A stretch of 64,000 bases of DNA from Isoetes taiwanensis (GCA_021234155.1 JAJEKV010000027.1:12350716-12414715), one strand, 5' to 3'; positions 46,779 through 59,333 are shown, counted from the first letter of the stretch. The notes: generated from the sequence alone by a model not told the origin. Made by a program: numbers and translations.

Positions 46779-49700
46779 ATGTTGTGTAATCATTTGATGT
46801 ATAGCCAAGATGCAATTATCATTCATCTAGATGACGGTAGTGGGAACTCTACAGAAGTTGGATTTGTAAGGGTAAAAGGTACTGCTTCTTATGCAGACCT
46901 CAGATTTGAGATAGAAAATGATGAGTTGGAAGGACTCAACGATTATGGTTTTGTTTTCCTTGGTGAGCGGAAGTTACCTTTGTCACGAAAGCAAGAAGGA
47001 AGGTTTAAGGTCACGAATAGTGAGGTTCTTGTAAGGCTCACAGATGATAGCAGAATTCAGCCTTCTAAAATTCAGCCTTTTAAAAAGCCACGTCTAATTG
47101 TTGAAGAGTTAGAAGAAGAAGTCAATCAACACGATGATGTGGTGGAGATTGCTTCAGATACTCAAAGTGAACAGTACAAGAGTTATAAGGACAAGAGTGA
47201 TAAGTATGACAATGGCAATGGGGAATCCTTGTGTGAGAGCAAAATGGAGTCTAAGCTGGCCACAAGGGCTGAAATATGTAAGTGGAAAAAGGACTTTAGA
47301 TATTACACAAACAAAATGAGTAATGTCGGGTGCACGACCCCTTTGAGCTCATGTCTCCGCGGTCTGTAAATGGCGGGCAATACATTATATATGGTGTGTG
47401 GAGTGTGATGTACGTTATGGAAAAGGTGGCCGTGATACTATGTACAACTTCACAGCAAGACATTGTGACACTGACATGCATAAGGATAATTATCGATCCC
47501 ATCATATGGAGCAAGTAACAACAATAAATCTTGAAGTTAAGAAAGCAACAAATGATACTATTGAATGGAACAAGGCTATAGTGGAGCAATGCTTACTGCA
47601 GGATGAGCAATCCGATGTCATTTTTGAGTTGTACAAGGACAACATAGCAAGCTACATAGATTTGAGAAGCATTTGTATTGCTTGCAAACTATGCAACTAG
47701 TCAATCTTGATGTTTCCGCCAGCTGGATCCGTGGTCACGAACATGAAGCAACACATACAATCTTCTAGGCACGTTCAAAATGCTGCAGCAAAGGAGGCCA
47801 GGGACAAGAAAGTTGAGGAGCATAACAAGGGAGGAAGACCACAAAAGAATCAGCTTGATCCATGACAAACCAGCATGTTAACATTCATCACTCGAGGTAA
47901 TGCATAATATTTATTTAGTTTTATGTGTTGCTATGATTTAATATTTTGTATTTTGTCACATTATTGCATGTACATAATATTTGTCTTTGATCACACTCCA
48001 AAGAACATCGTTCGAGTAAAAAGCGAGGCTTTGGCATGGATAATGGATGCATGGATAATGGCTTTGGCATGGATAGTAGGTTGATATTGCTTGTATCAAT
48101 ACACTATTTTGTTGGTCGCTGTAGAGCATCATGAATAATGGGATACTTAAAAATATCCAAAAAATACAGGAAATGCATGTTTGGTTTCTTTATGTTGGGG
48201 TTATTGGCAAATGAAATATAGATACGCATCTAAAACAAAGGACCTGAGGCCATTCTTAGATGAGTCACGACTTGGGTCAAAATGGTACTGCGAACCAAAG
48301 GTGCAAGGATCCTTTACTAGAATCAATAATAGTTGAAGGCACGCTTAGGCACATCTCATGTAAAAGGATCAAGAATGATCGAGAACCCTTCATGAACTAT
48401 TAGTGTTCATATTGCTCATCGATACCAAAGGCAAGGGATTTTAGGATGAGAGTTTCTAGATATTTTAAGGGCTTGTTAAATGGTAAAAAACCAAGAGGCT
48501 CGAGAACAACACAGCCATGTATTAGGGTTGACTACTTGACCAATAGAGAGATGCATAACTTAGCAAAGGCTACAAGATACCAAAATAGAATGGTAAGAAG
48601 AGAGTTGATGTTTACGAAAATGAAACTTGTAGCATTGTTCGTGAAACGACGATCAATACGTGATAGCCTATCTGAATCTATGCGTCGAAAAGATGTTAAG
48701 AAGTTTTGTACAGATATTGTTGAGGCCCATCGTCAAGGTAAGTTTGACGGAAAACCTGCACTATGGAGCTTCCTTACTGACATTGCACATAACGTTGGAA
48801 GACCAGGGTAGGGAAATCGCTACAAGCAAACTACGAAACAACTCTTTGAAACAGTTTAAGATTTGGGGAGAGCAAAGAATGTATAATTTTTTGTCCTTAA
48901 ATTTATCTGGCCCTAGTTTATCCACCACAATGCGTTCTGGCCGAGGGAATTTCATATACAGATTTGGTATACGAGAAGATACCTTTATTCACTTAGCAAA
49001 CACATATGCAAAATACATGAAGGATTTAGGCTTAGCGCTTGGACATGTGCATGTAACTGTTGCGGAGGATGAAACTGTCATAAAGAAAACTGTGAAGTGG
49101 ATTGCAAGCGATGATTGCTTAGTGGGATTTTGTGGCAAGTTACAGGATCATGCATGTGATGCTGCTTATCTAGTTTGTGTTGGATCAGGAGGTAGTGGTT
49201 ACCAAAACATCATTCAAGCATTTGCGCATTAATATGGTTGCACATTATGCACGAAGTCCTAATTATTAACCCCTTGCATTCGTGATTACCAAAGCTTGTG
49301 TTGGTGGTCCAGCTTACATATAACAGATTCAATCGCAAATTTGTAAGATCTCAATGGGAGAAGGTTCTTAAACTTTGGGATATGCATTTGCGACCAGTTT
49401 TAGGGCCCCTAATTGGGCATAGTTCTGATGGGGATGCACGTCGTAGAGCATGCATGCTACAAGATTATACGTCATTAAAAGGGCCCATTAATTGTTTTGG
49501 GGTAGATTGGGAAGGCTGGATTTTACATGCAAGTATTAGAAATGATAGCAGCGTGCATGGTCTTCATGACCAAGACTTCATACACAATGGAAAGAAATTG
49601 ATCAATCCCCTCGATAACGCATCAAGAAGACTGTACCTAGGTAACGAGTTGGTGAAACTAAATGATGTATGGCATGTTTTTAACTTATGCCATGGAGAAC

Positions 49701-51352
49701 ATGGATTGCAACTAAGAGATGTTGAAAGAAAAGATCGTCAAAACTGGAGGGCTGCACAAAGAATTGCGTCTAGAAGAGTTCAAGCATGCTTAAGAAAACT
49801 GAGAAATGATATGAACTCTCCATACCACAGATCCGAACTTTAGGTACTGAGATCTACCTTTATGTGGTGTCATTATACATTGATATCTTCTTGTCAACAC
49901 ACATGAATTTAAGGTCACGAATCAGGGCTGCTTCGAGGGTGTCCTTCTCCTTCAGGTCAGCTTATTTGCCTCTAGCTTCTTGTTTGTTCTCCCTTGTTAT
50001 TCTGCTGTAAGTCCTTGTCACTAGTTGGTCTCTCTTACCATTGCAGACTTTGGAGGTTATGGATTATTGATCATGATTCCTATTCTCTAAAAAAAAACCT
50101 CATAAGCCGTGAGACATTTATGGACATCCAAATGTCCTACCATTTTGTTGTTCTATTAGTAAAATATTTTAGAGATTATTGTAAGGACTTAGTAGTTCCG
50201 CTACATTGCACAGGTTCTGACGCATGTGAGAAATTTTTTTCCAAAGTTGGTGGTATGGTAAGGAATGAGCGTTCATATACTGGTGCAGATTTGTTGGAGA
50301 GTGCAAGTGCCCTAAATAAGATAGCTGAATTTCAAGCTCTATCGGATCTATTATTTCCTGCTGCACACGCCAAACAGGAAAATATTTGGCATGTTCTAGA
50401 GCGCCAAGTAGACGAAGATGGTAAAGAAACATCTTGTGACATCTGATTATAGTGAGGTCAGCACAGATGCAGATATAATAAGTGCATTAAAAGAAGGTTC
50501 TTGCTTGCAAAAGAGTTATGCAGTCAAGTAGGTATATCAGGCAATGATGATAAAAGCTCAACCTGGTGGGATGAGCCATGGCAGTTGGAAGATTGCTTCC
50601 TTTCAGACTACCATAATGAACTAGATTGATGCCATATTGAGGATGAGTCAGATATTGTGGATGTTGAGAACGAACATGAAAGTGCTCTTGTAGCAGGCAA
50701 AACATCTCATAATAGCGGACAAGGAGCATGTTGATGAGGAACATGTTATAGAATCAGAGATGAGGCATGTTTTTGATGAAATGCTAGATAAAGAGGAGTT
50801 AAGAAAAGGTATCAAAGTTGATAGAGCTGTGAAAATTGACGATAAGAAAGTATACAAGGCAACCTTAGTTAGTTATCTTAATGGAAATCCTTGGCTTTCC
50901 AAGGACAGGTTAACTAAGGGTTATGCACATGGTAATGAATCCGACAAGAAAATTTAATGTCGACATCTCTAGGAATTGGATCCGATTGTGCAGTTTATTT
51001 CGAAGTACAAAAGGATAAAAGTTTGAAGCGTAAGCAGCATACAAACTGCAGTGGGGAGAACCTGCTTGTGTGGTATTTGGGTAGGGTTTTAAGCATGAGA
51101 AGAAAGATGGGTAAAGGGTGGAGAGAAAGTAGAGAGCCCATTGACTTGAGAAATCGACCGTCTTATTGCATAGAAGTGAATCTGGCTTGGTATAATGAGC
51201 ACACGAAAGGGAGTTCTACATGGTTCACTTATGACTTATCAGACTTTCAGCTAATATCTCTTGACTCTGTCATTTCACTTGCTTGCATAACATATAAGCC
51301 TGAAAGGAGTAAGTACTATTTAGATGATAATGACAGATGCAAATTCAACTGA
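46779..51352 (+). pseudogene. Transposase-like gene with two BED-like zinc fingers, superfamily unassigned
   Basis: Blocks on the plus strand read as one decayed protein. 46779-47332: N-terminal domain ('YADLRFEIENDELEGLNDYG', 'FVFLGERKLPLSRKQEGRFK'). 47386-47500: finger 1, C-x2-C ('WCVECDVRY') followed by H-x5-H-type residues. 47680-47790: finger 2 ('CIACKLC' ... 'MKQHIQSSRHVQ', C-x2-C...H-x5-H), with a TAG in place of a Gln codon at 47698, then 'GGRPQKNQ'. 48446-49231: helical core. 49298-49843: 'LGPLIGHSSDGDARRRACML', 'HDQDFIHNGKKLINPLDNAS', 'RKDRQNWRAAQRIASRRVQ'. 50050-50446: 'FMDIQMSYHFVVLLVKYFRD', 'LHCTGSDACEKFFSKVGGMV'. 50957-51352: C-terminal domain. Conserved acidic and His/Cys residues and BED-like fingers suggest a DNA transposase. 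From memory, unchecked, similar proteins occur in invertebrate genomes. No terminal repeats were found. Confidence 0.6.
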
Positions 51353-52600
51353 CCCAAATCCTTATACGCCATCTTTTGGACTGGCCACATATTCTAGAGT
51401 ATTTCATGTGGAGCGTAACTTCTTAATTTGAATCGGATTTGGTTCAATCCTAGGACTTTGTTGCATACTGCATGTTACTCGTACGCAGACCTGCTTGGCC
51501 ATCTAAATATCCTAACACTTCATCCCGCCTAATTGCTATCACCCTTAGTGTTAGATGCCAATCGGGAATGGTTCCCAAACATGCACAATGCACAAATGTA
51601 ATTACAAACTCTGCTCTGCTTGGACTAAAAGTCTGGCTGAAGACGATAATCTCAGCATTAATGAATCTTGAGAGATATCGCAAGAGAGTGGATTCCTTTG
51701 ATTTTTGTGTCCACCACGTGCATGTCGGCAAGAGAAATCATCAACATCCCACAAATAAGACACCTCAAGATTAGCTTGCTCCAATTTGTCAAAATCCATG
51801 AGGTTTATGCTGCTTATTAGATTTTGCAGTTAGATAGTCATGATGTCCCTCATAAAAACACAAACAGTTCCCAAACCTCGTATGTCTAAGTTTCTTTATA
51901 CAATATACATACACATATACAAACCTTCTCTATACATTGATTTGTATACACGCACATACACAAATTAAACCTGGGCCAACAACTAATTCTAATCACTTCC
52001 TCTGTGTTTCAAAAATATAACTCATGGTCTCTTTATGTGATTATATACTTTCAACCGTTAACAGGTGCTGATTATGCTTCATAGAAGCTGAAAACAACTT
52101 TTGGCCTTATGATGGTGCTCCATAAGTTAACTCTAGATGCTTGTATAGTAGTACCATCATGTCTATACATAAAATATTAGTTAATAATATAATTTTGAAC
52201 TTCAAATCCAACCTCCTAAGATCATATCTAGTACACACACCCTCTATGTCTAATATAATTCAGAATCCAACCTCCTCAGATCATTTGCAAGTCTAGTATA
52301 CAACATCCAGATCAAAGTTGATAAATTTTCCAAATGCATCAATAGATACATGATATTACCTTTGGATCAATCTACAAAATGCATGTTTATCAAAGAGCTC
52401 TCTAAAACCTATAATCACAAAACAGGAAATAAATATACTATTTCCATAGATTGAAAACAGAAAAATAAATGCAGAAAATTTTTACCTTCGGAGGAGCCAG
52501 AAGGTCTCTCATCGGCCGACGATTTCTTTGGCCTTGTCACCCACTTTCAAGACATGAAAACAACTAAGACCTTGCTGCCCTAACACCATAGCAATTCTCT
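51353..52600. other. Intergenic region right of the transposase-like gene
   Basis: AT-rich sequence with a 'tatacatacacatatacaaa'-type simple patch around 51900-51960. The minus-strand Ty3 coding sequence trails off around 52500-52600. No independent gene is supported. Confidence 0.4.
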
Positions 52601-53177
52601 ATGTTGATTTGTAATCAAGGGCTGCTCAAAGAAGGATTGCAAAGAAAGGTACATTTTGTCGATTTTAGAGGATGATCTATAGTAACCTTGTGTTCTCCTT
52701 TGAAAGATGTTCATTTCAAGGCTCCATGAAGTCTCGGGTTTGTATGGCATCTAACCATGTACGACTCAAAGAACAAAGTATAAGTTTCAAAGATGCACAC
52801 TCTCTCAAATTTCAAAACCATGAAATCCAAAATTGCTTCCACCTCATAAACCTTGGATAAGACATTTCTTATGACTCCCATAGGCTGCACCTTCATTTGA
52901 TTGAATGCTTTGAGCATCATAGTTGTCGGTTCCATCATTTTTAATCCAACTTGAAGCATTATATGGTAAGGCATTACATTCACTCCGCTGCCGGTATCTA
53001 TGTTGGCGTCTTTGATTAAATATCCATTAATACTCACATCACAAAGAAATGGCCCTGGATCCTTGGATTGCCGGGCTGGTGGCTCCATTCTACTCTTATT
53101 GGTATCATTTGAGATGATTTGTTGAACTGAAATTTCTGATTTTGTTCTTCCCCCTAACTCTTGCAACAAATTTGGAG
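52600..53177 (-). pseudogene. Ty3 element, gag end and aspartic protease (part 2 of split element)
   Basis: The minus-strand frame reads 'HSPNLLQELGGRTKSEISVQ', a linker, then 'PGPFLCDVSINGYLIKDANI' and 'DTGSGVNVMPYHIMLQVGL', where D-T-G-S-G is the retropepsin catalytic motif, followed by 'QPMGVIRNVLSKVYE', 'AILDFMVLKF' and, after a frameshift, 'RTWLDAIQTRDF'. Reverse transcriptase and integrase that would follow are not recognisable; the element decays by about 52600. Its N-terminal part lies on the far side of the tyrosine-recombinase element, and the two halves join in frame across the insertion. Confidence 0.82.
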
Positions 53178-53339
53178 AATGCTTCGGTTCTATTGCGCTA
53201 GCAATAGAACCGCCATTCCTTGGATGGGGACGCCACCTCAGCTCCTTTCCCTTTTTATAGTCCATTTTTCCTCCTCTTTGGTTATCGGCGTTCTCCTTGG
53301 GCTTGTTTTCCTATTTACGAGCGCCTCTACCTGGTTTCC
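53178..53339 (+). repeat. Split direct repeat A1 (left end), with 12-bp-arm palindrome
   Basis: About 162 bp identical by eye to 59172-59333 (constant offset 5994). It begins 'aatgcttcgg'. 53185-53196 and 53201-53212 form a perfect inverted repeat (cggttctattgc / gcaatagaaccg) around 'gcta', placed just inside the left end where a recombinase could bind. After 53339 the two copies diverge abruptly. Confidence 0.92.
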
Positions 53340-54589
53340 TACCATCAAGAAGCCCCTCGTGCATCATCTCGAGCTCAACTGTGCCTACCGCCTACATTCC
53401 TACCGAGGAAGTTTTCTCAAGGTACGATGATTGTGATTTTCTTGATTTTAATTCTGCTTTCGCTTGGTTTTGCTGTTTGGGATGCATCCTGAGTCTTGCA
53501 TCGGTCCCGGCCCCGGCGGCATGGTCAAGGTTTTTCTTGAGCCGATTTCGGGTTAGTTGGTTGTTTTTTCGCTTTGTTCCTTGTTTTGTTGGATTGGCTT
53601 GCATCCGCTTGCTTTGCCAGCATTTCCCTCGGTCTTCTTCCTTCCGACCCCCTTTGCTAGTCCTGCTTTTCTTGAGCCTCTCGCCCCATGAATTTTCGGG
53701 CGACCGCCTTTATCGCCTCCCCGCCGACGGTTGGCGATGGGGCATGTATTTCGCCGCCATAGCCCGTACTTCTTTACTCCCCGTTCTCGGTCTAGCTCGC
53801 CACTCTCCTGGCTCCTCTCAAACCTTTTTGTTCAGTCCGATTTCCGTGTTTTCCGATCCGATTGCTTAGGTTCCTTCCCCGATTTTGCTTCGGTCTCCTC
53901 GTTGGCTCAATCGGGGCTTCCTTTGTTTACCCGTGATCACGCCCTTACTCTTCTATTCCGGCTCTATTTGGCCCTCTAGCATCCATCTCCTCTCTGCCAC
54001 CTTCTGTGTTGCCCTCCTCGGCTCTTTCCCGCTCTGTCCCACTCTCTCTTCATCATCGCTCTTTCCCGCTTCTGTGTTTTTTCTCTCTGCTCTCCACCTT
54101 CACCGTCCGCGTTCACGGTAAAGCCTTTTTCTGAGTGGATATGCCGGCCATCGACCCGGTTTACCCCAGTTTTTGGTTGGGTTTCACGGTCCCGGTTTCC
54201 CCTGGTGCTATTGTCTTTTTTCTTTTTGGGTTGTTTTTCGTTTTTTCGTGCCCTAGTTGTTGGAGGTTATTGTTTCTAGTTTGTTTTTTGTGTTGGTGTT
54301 GTTTTACCGTTTCTTGGTTGGCATTATTTTGTTTCTTGCTCTAGTATTCTTTCCGGTTGGCATTATTTTGGTTACTGCTGTGGGTTCTATTTTTCTTGCT
54401 TCTTTGCATGTTTTCGCCAATTACGTTTTCTCGTCGTTTTTTCATTATAGAGTTATGTTTGGTTGGTGTGTTGCAAACTCGTTTCGGGCTTGGTGTTATT
54501 GTTGCCATGGATCTCGTAAAGCGTGTTGATTTTTTCCATTGTTGGTACTAACATTTGTGAATTGTGTGTTTAGACATTTTTTCACGATA

Positions 54590-55500
54590 TGGCAGATCAG
54601 AACATTCCTAGCACCTCTCGTGTTTCTTTATGCTCTGAGGGCTAAACGGGTCGCGGCAAGCACTGCCCCATCCACTCCACCTATGCGACGTGCCCGCACC
54701 TCTGGGGTTTCTATTGCCTCTGAGGTGTCTGCTGTGCATACTCCCGCAGCTTCTCTTGAGCCTCTCCATCCAGTTTTTTCTACTATCAGATGCACAGCGC
54801 CGCTTCACTGCTCACCGCCCTTCTCGAAGCTATCTCCTCCGGTGGTCATTTGCTTCAGGTCACCGCTTTTTTCCTTTGCTTCCGCTGGTCCCGCCAGGGT
54901 TGAGCCACTTTTTGCCGACCGCCGCTTCTCGCAGCTTCCTCCTCTCAACCCGTGGATATGGTGCCTCGCCTTTTGCAAACCCTTCAAGCATGGATATGGC
55001 GCAGATCCAGAAGTCCGGGTACGACTCTCACTTCTAACACTAATGTTCATGAGCGAGCGTATCGAGGTGTTGCGCCAAGAAGTTCGGGAACGCTTTTCAC
55101 GACCGCCTTCCCAGCCTTTTAAGAGAGTCATCGCTACCACCAAGACGAGTTCCTTTGTACCACGTAGTCCGATTCCGAGCTTCATGCTCGCTTGATTGCC
55201 CTCTCCGCTGAGTGCCCGGCGTTGTCCCTCCGTGATTGTCGGCTAAGGTAAGGCCGCCACTTTGCGTAGGATGAAGTTTTTGATTATCGCTGATCGCGAG
55301 GGCTATGATGTAGCCTTTGATTTTGATGACCACACCGCCCCTCGCCCTCGACCGGGCCGATGATTCTAAGAAATTGAAACTAGCTCGGCAGATGCATCGT
55401 GGATCGCTCTTCTCGCTTAGATCCACCGCCTCGCCTCTGGCTCCACCTTCTCTCGCCACACCTCAACCCTCTTTTTCCTCATCTCTCGGTCGGGTCTAGG
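54590..55500 (+). pseudogene. Gag-like region of the YR retrotransposon
   Basis: A probable start at 54590 gives 'MADQNIPSTSRVSLCSEG', and downstream frames give 'VDMVPRLLQTLQAWIWRRS'. Stops and frameshifts interrupt it. Position upstream of RT in the same orientation fits the first ORF of DIRS-group elements, but there is no zinc knuckle I can see. 53400-54590 upstream is C/T-rich, with long open but overlapping frames and no recognisable domain; it is probably leader sequence. Confidence 0.4.
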
Positions 55501-56399
55501 CCATTTTGCACTTTTTTGTGGGCCTCACCATCGTGATTGAGATCGCGCCATTCTCGCCCCAACACGGGCTCTCCTGCTGCTCCACTCCCCGCTTTTAGCC
55601 CCCACCCCCCTTGTTCTTTGCCCCGCCCCCGTTTTTCCTCGTCCAGGCCCTTTGAATCTTAGTTCTCCCCTTGCATATCTTCGCCTCTGTTGTCATGGAT
55701 TCTCGACATTAATACAAATTTTGGTCCTTTTTTCAAGATTGTTGGTTTTCTTGTGATATAAATTTGTTTGAATTGAGTTTTGTGCTACCGACCGGTCACT
55801 GGTTGTTTTTTTTGTTATGTTGAGTTTTTTGCTTCAAAAATTGATATTTTTTGTTTGTGGAAGTATGATAGGTTGTTAGTTGTCTTTACCCGCATTGTAG
55901 TTGGATGTTTGTCGCCTATTCCTTTGCGTTTATGCCTTGTGGTGATCATTGTGTTTGGTGTTGGCTTTGGGGTGTTTTATCTTATCCACGGTTATCCACT
56001 TTCGACTAACTTGGTTTGTTTTTCTTTTGGCAACATAACTTACGGTTTGTATCCGCTTTTTTCAAATGTGCTCGATCACCTCCATCATCCCTCATCTTGG
56101 CATCGACCCTCCCCCTCGCTGACGATTTAGCTTCGCTTTCGTGGTCCTAAATCGCCTCCAAACCGCTTTTCCTTTTCTCGGGTCATATTATCCGCTCAAA
56201 ATGTTTTGCATTGATCCAGTTTGGTTATCGCCTCCCTTGGTCATTTTCTCGTCCATCTGTTGCTTTTTCCGCTCCAAATCACTCTTCTTTGTCTACCCAC
56301 CTAGACTTTGCACGCCGGCGGCCGTTTCGATCTCTTTATTATGTGTGCTCGCATCCCCCGTCCCTCTTTGCCCTTTCTTTTGCTCCCCTTGGTGTTGTC

Positions 56400-57990
56400 C
56401 CCAAAAGCATGAACAAGTTTCGCTTTATCCTTGACTTACGATATTTGAACTCTTTCTTGTCAATCCCTCCTTCCGTGATGAGTCTCTTGAGCTGCTTTCA
56501 CATTTATGTCTCCGCTTAATGATTTTCTTTTATGGCCGACCTTAAGTCCGTTATCACCATGTCTCTATTTGGCCTCCTCACCGCACTTTTTTTTGGGTTT
56601 TGAGCTCAAGGTCGCTTTTACGCCTTTAATGTCCTCCCCTTTGGTCTTGCTTCCGCTCCTTTTGTCTTTACCAAATTAGTTAGATGCTTAGTTCGGTTTT
56701 GGGGGGGGGGATTCGTTGTTTGCCCTATGTCGATGATATTTTGTTTCTATGCCAGTCCCTCCCCGAAGTCTCTCCAGATTCGCGTCATTGCCGACTTTGG
56801 CAAAGAGGCCGGTTTTCTCTTGGCATGGAAAAAGTGTCGTTTCGCCTCTCACACCGCACAATCTTTTTAGGCTTCATAGTAGATGCACAAGAAGGTTTCT
56901 TTTCGCATTTCTCGTGCCAAAAAGGAGCGGTTTTGTCTCTTTGTTCTACCTTGTTAGCCTCCCCAAGATGTCACTCCTCGCCATATTGCTCGGTTTCTTG
57001 GTTTTATCCAGTCTTGCGCCTAGTCCCGGGCCATTTGTGTGTCTGCCTTGACTTGGGGCCTCCATTCCGATTTACGGATGCCGACCTTTGGGATACCCCC
57101 TCTCCCGCTGTCCCTCTTGCGTCCACAGAAATCCAGCTTTGGGAGACGGTTATACGCCATTTCGACAGAGTTCCCTATTTGGCCCCCACCGCTCAAATCT
57201 ACCTTGGGTTTTGATGCTAGCGATGAGGGATGGGGCGGCTGGTTTTCACGCCCCGCATCTCAAAATCTCTCCTTCTCTCGGTGTTTTCACAGCCAGATGA
57301 TCGCCTCCAATCTTCCACTTGGCGCCAACTCTTTGCTCTTTTTCAGATCTTGCAAAGAAGGTGCTCCGCTATCGGTCGGATCCCGCGTGATAGCTCATGG
57401 GGATAACCGTAATATGTTTTTTCATTTACAGTGGCGGTTCACGATCTCCGACACTTCATTTTTGCTTCTAGAAGTACTAATTTTTGCTATCGGTATCATA
57501 TTCGCTTGAGCCGGTATGGGTTCCACGGTTGGAGAATGAGTGGGCTGATTATCTTTCAAAGATCCGGCCTTTGATGAGTTTGCCTTATCTCCCTCTGCTT
57601 TTTCATCTCTTTGAGGCGCTACTGGGCCCTCATCATGTGGATCGTTTTGCTAGCCCTTCTAATGCCTTGCTGCCAGTTTTCAATACTAAGGATTGTTACC
57701 CTCACCGGATTGCGCCTGATGCGCTGTCTTATGATTGGAATTTGTTCAATAACTACTGTTTTCCTCCACCTGCCTTGATTCCTGAGGTGTTGCATCATGC
57801 CCGTCTTTGCAGAGCACAGCTTACACTAGTTGTTTTTGCTTGGCCTTCTGCACTTTGGTGGCCGTTGCTTGCTGTCGACTCCTCTTCTTGGCAGCCCTTT
57901 GTTCACGATGCAGTTTTCTTTCATGAATTCACACATGCCTTACTCCCTTCACTCTCTTCTCGTTGCGGCTCTCTCGGCAGATGCCGCATT
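56400..57990 (+). pseudogene. YR retrotransposon reverse transcriptase and RNase H
   Basis: Ordered motifs across three frames: 'KSMNKFRFILDLRYLNSFL' (about 56400), 'MADLKS' then 'YHHVSI'-like residues with the first catalytic Asp (about 56534), 'FNVLPFGLASAPFVFTKLVR' (about 56626), 'GIRCLPYVDDILFLCQ' (YVDD, about 56708), and 'RTIFLGFIVDAQEGFF'. RNase H follows with 'STLGFDASDEGWGGWF' (catalytic Asp, about 57196), 'VIAHGDNRNM' and 'WVPRLENEWADYLSKI' (the N-x-x-AD-LS block). The extension 'HHVDRFASPSNALLPVFNTK' and 'DALSYDWNLFNNYCFPPP' is typical of DIRS-group proteins. Frameshifts occur at about 56470, 56590, 56700 (a G run), 56940 and 57480. There is no sign of the methyltransferase domain found in DIRS1. 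Confidence 0.87.
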
Positions 57991-58099
57991 GTTTGCCTTA
58001 CGTTGTAATTTTTCCATTGAATAGATCTTTCTTGTTTTTCTTCTAGTCAGTTTTTGTTTTTTGTAGTTCTAGGTTATATTTGATAATTTAGAGGTTGGT

Positions 58100-59121
58100 T
58101 GGTATTGCTTTGATGGTTGAGACTTATTATAGGTTGTTTGACTACTGTGTTTTTGTCTCGTTTTTCCAAATATCTTACCTTTCTTCGACGATCCCTCTTT
58201 GCCCTTCTTTGCCTCAGCATTGGTGTCTGTCCTCCAGTCCCGTGCATCGTCTACCTTGCTCAGTTATTCCTCCGCCTGGCTATCCTTTTTCGGTTGGTGC
58301 AGCTCCCAGCGAGACATCTCTACCTCCTCCTCCCTACATGTCGCCAAGCTCCTCGTTGGTATCCGCCCGTCGCAGTCCTAACTCCATAGGTATCAAGCGT
58401 CTGCCGCTATCGCCTTTTTCATAGCTTGATCAACTTCCCATCTCCTTTGCTCAAGGCCCTTCCTACCTTGGTTCGCAAAGCGCCCCACGGTCCATAGCCC
58501 TTTCAAGGGTCGTCTACCTTTGATCAAGCGCTCACGCTCGCCCAAATCATTTTAGTACTTGCCCCGGGCTACGGCCCATTGGCGTAGTATTATGAAAGCA
58601 TGCCTTGTCACCATCTCGCTTTCCGGTTTCCTTCAGATCTCCGAGGCCTTGCATCCAATTGGCGCGATCTTTCTTTTTTTCCCGATCATGTCCAGTTGTT
58701 TATCCGCAAATCCAAATGCGACCAAGCTGCTGCCGGTCAGGAGGTCCTCATTGCTCGCACTTTTTCTCCCTCCTGTCCGGTGATGTTGCTGCAACGTTTA
58801 TTGTCTGCCTGTGGTTTTCGCACCTTTGACCCACCGTTAGGTGGTCCGCTTTTTCGCTCTTCCTTAGCTTCCTCCCGCCCGTTGTCATATGCCGCTGCCC
58901 GCTCCTGGTGGTTTGAGTCTTTACGTCTTATCGGCTTGGAGCCTCGGGAGTTTGGCACCCATGCAGGTCGTAGGGGGGGCGCCACCGCCGCTGCTGCTTC
59001 TTCCGGGCCCTTCTCGACATTGCCCGCTCCCTTTGGACGTTGGGCGCCCTCCTCCCATTCGCGCTATATTCTTCCCAACGTTCAGGAGCGCCTCATTGTT
59101 TCTCGCCACCTTGGTCTTTGA
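58100..59121 (+). pseudogene. Tyrosine recombinase of the YR retrotransposon
   Basis: The core-binding part reads 'SRASSTLLSYSSAWLSFFGW' (about 58233-58292). The catalytic domain has 'FLQISEALHP' at about 58630, where tyrosine recombinases have the first catalytic Arg (L-R-I-S-E); here it is Gln (CAG). It then has 'LFIRKSKCDQAAAGQ' (beta-strand Lys region), 'FGTHAGRRGGATAAAA' (the H-x-x-R box) at about 58960, and 'GRWAPSSHSRYI' with the candidate nucleophilic Tyr at about 59070. A one-base shift at about 58650 separates the first Arg position from the rest. The enzyme should integrate a circular cDNA by strand exchange at the B1-A2 junction. This copy appears inactive because of Arg-to-Gln and the shifts. 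Confidence 0.88.
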
Positions 59122-59139
59122 GGTAGGTTCCTCTTCTAT

Positions 59140-59174
59140 CGGCCACTTGTTGTCTTAGGACCCATCCTAGGAAT
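59140..59174 (+). repeat. Split direct repeat B1, fused to A2
   Basis: 35 bp, 'cggccacttgttgtcttagg' followed by 'acccatcctaggaat', identical to B2 at 59889-59923. It overlaps the start of A2 at 'aat', so the junction reads cctagg-aat-gcttcgg, which should be the sequence of the closed circle. Confidence 0.92.
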
Positions 59175-59333
59175 GCTTCGGTTCTATTGCGCTAGCAATA
59201 GAACCGCCATTCCTTGGATGGGGACGCCACCTCAGCTCCTTTCCCTTTTTATAGTCCATTTTTCCTCCTCTTTGGTTATCGGCGTTCTCCTTGGGCTTGT
59301 TTTCCTATTTACGAGCGCCTCTACCTGGTTTCC
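59172..59333 (+). repeat. Split direct repeat A2
   Basis: Second copy of the A repeat, directly following B1. The palindrome is repeated here at 59179-59206. After 59333 the sequence runs about 555 bp without a gene to B2. Confidence 0.92.

Noticed and set aside
53297-54551. Hydrophobic proteins such as 'SFFHYRV' or multi-pass ORFs in the YR element leader
   Set aside because: The T/C-rich composition gives Phe/Leu/Ser-rich frames; no family pattern and the frames overlap each other.
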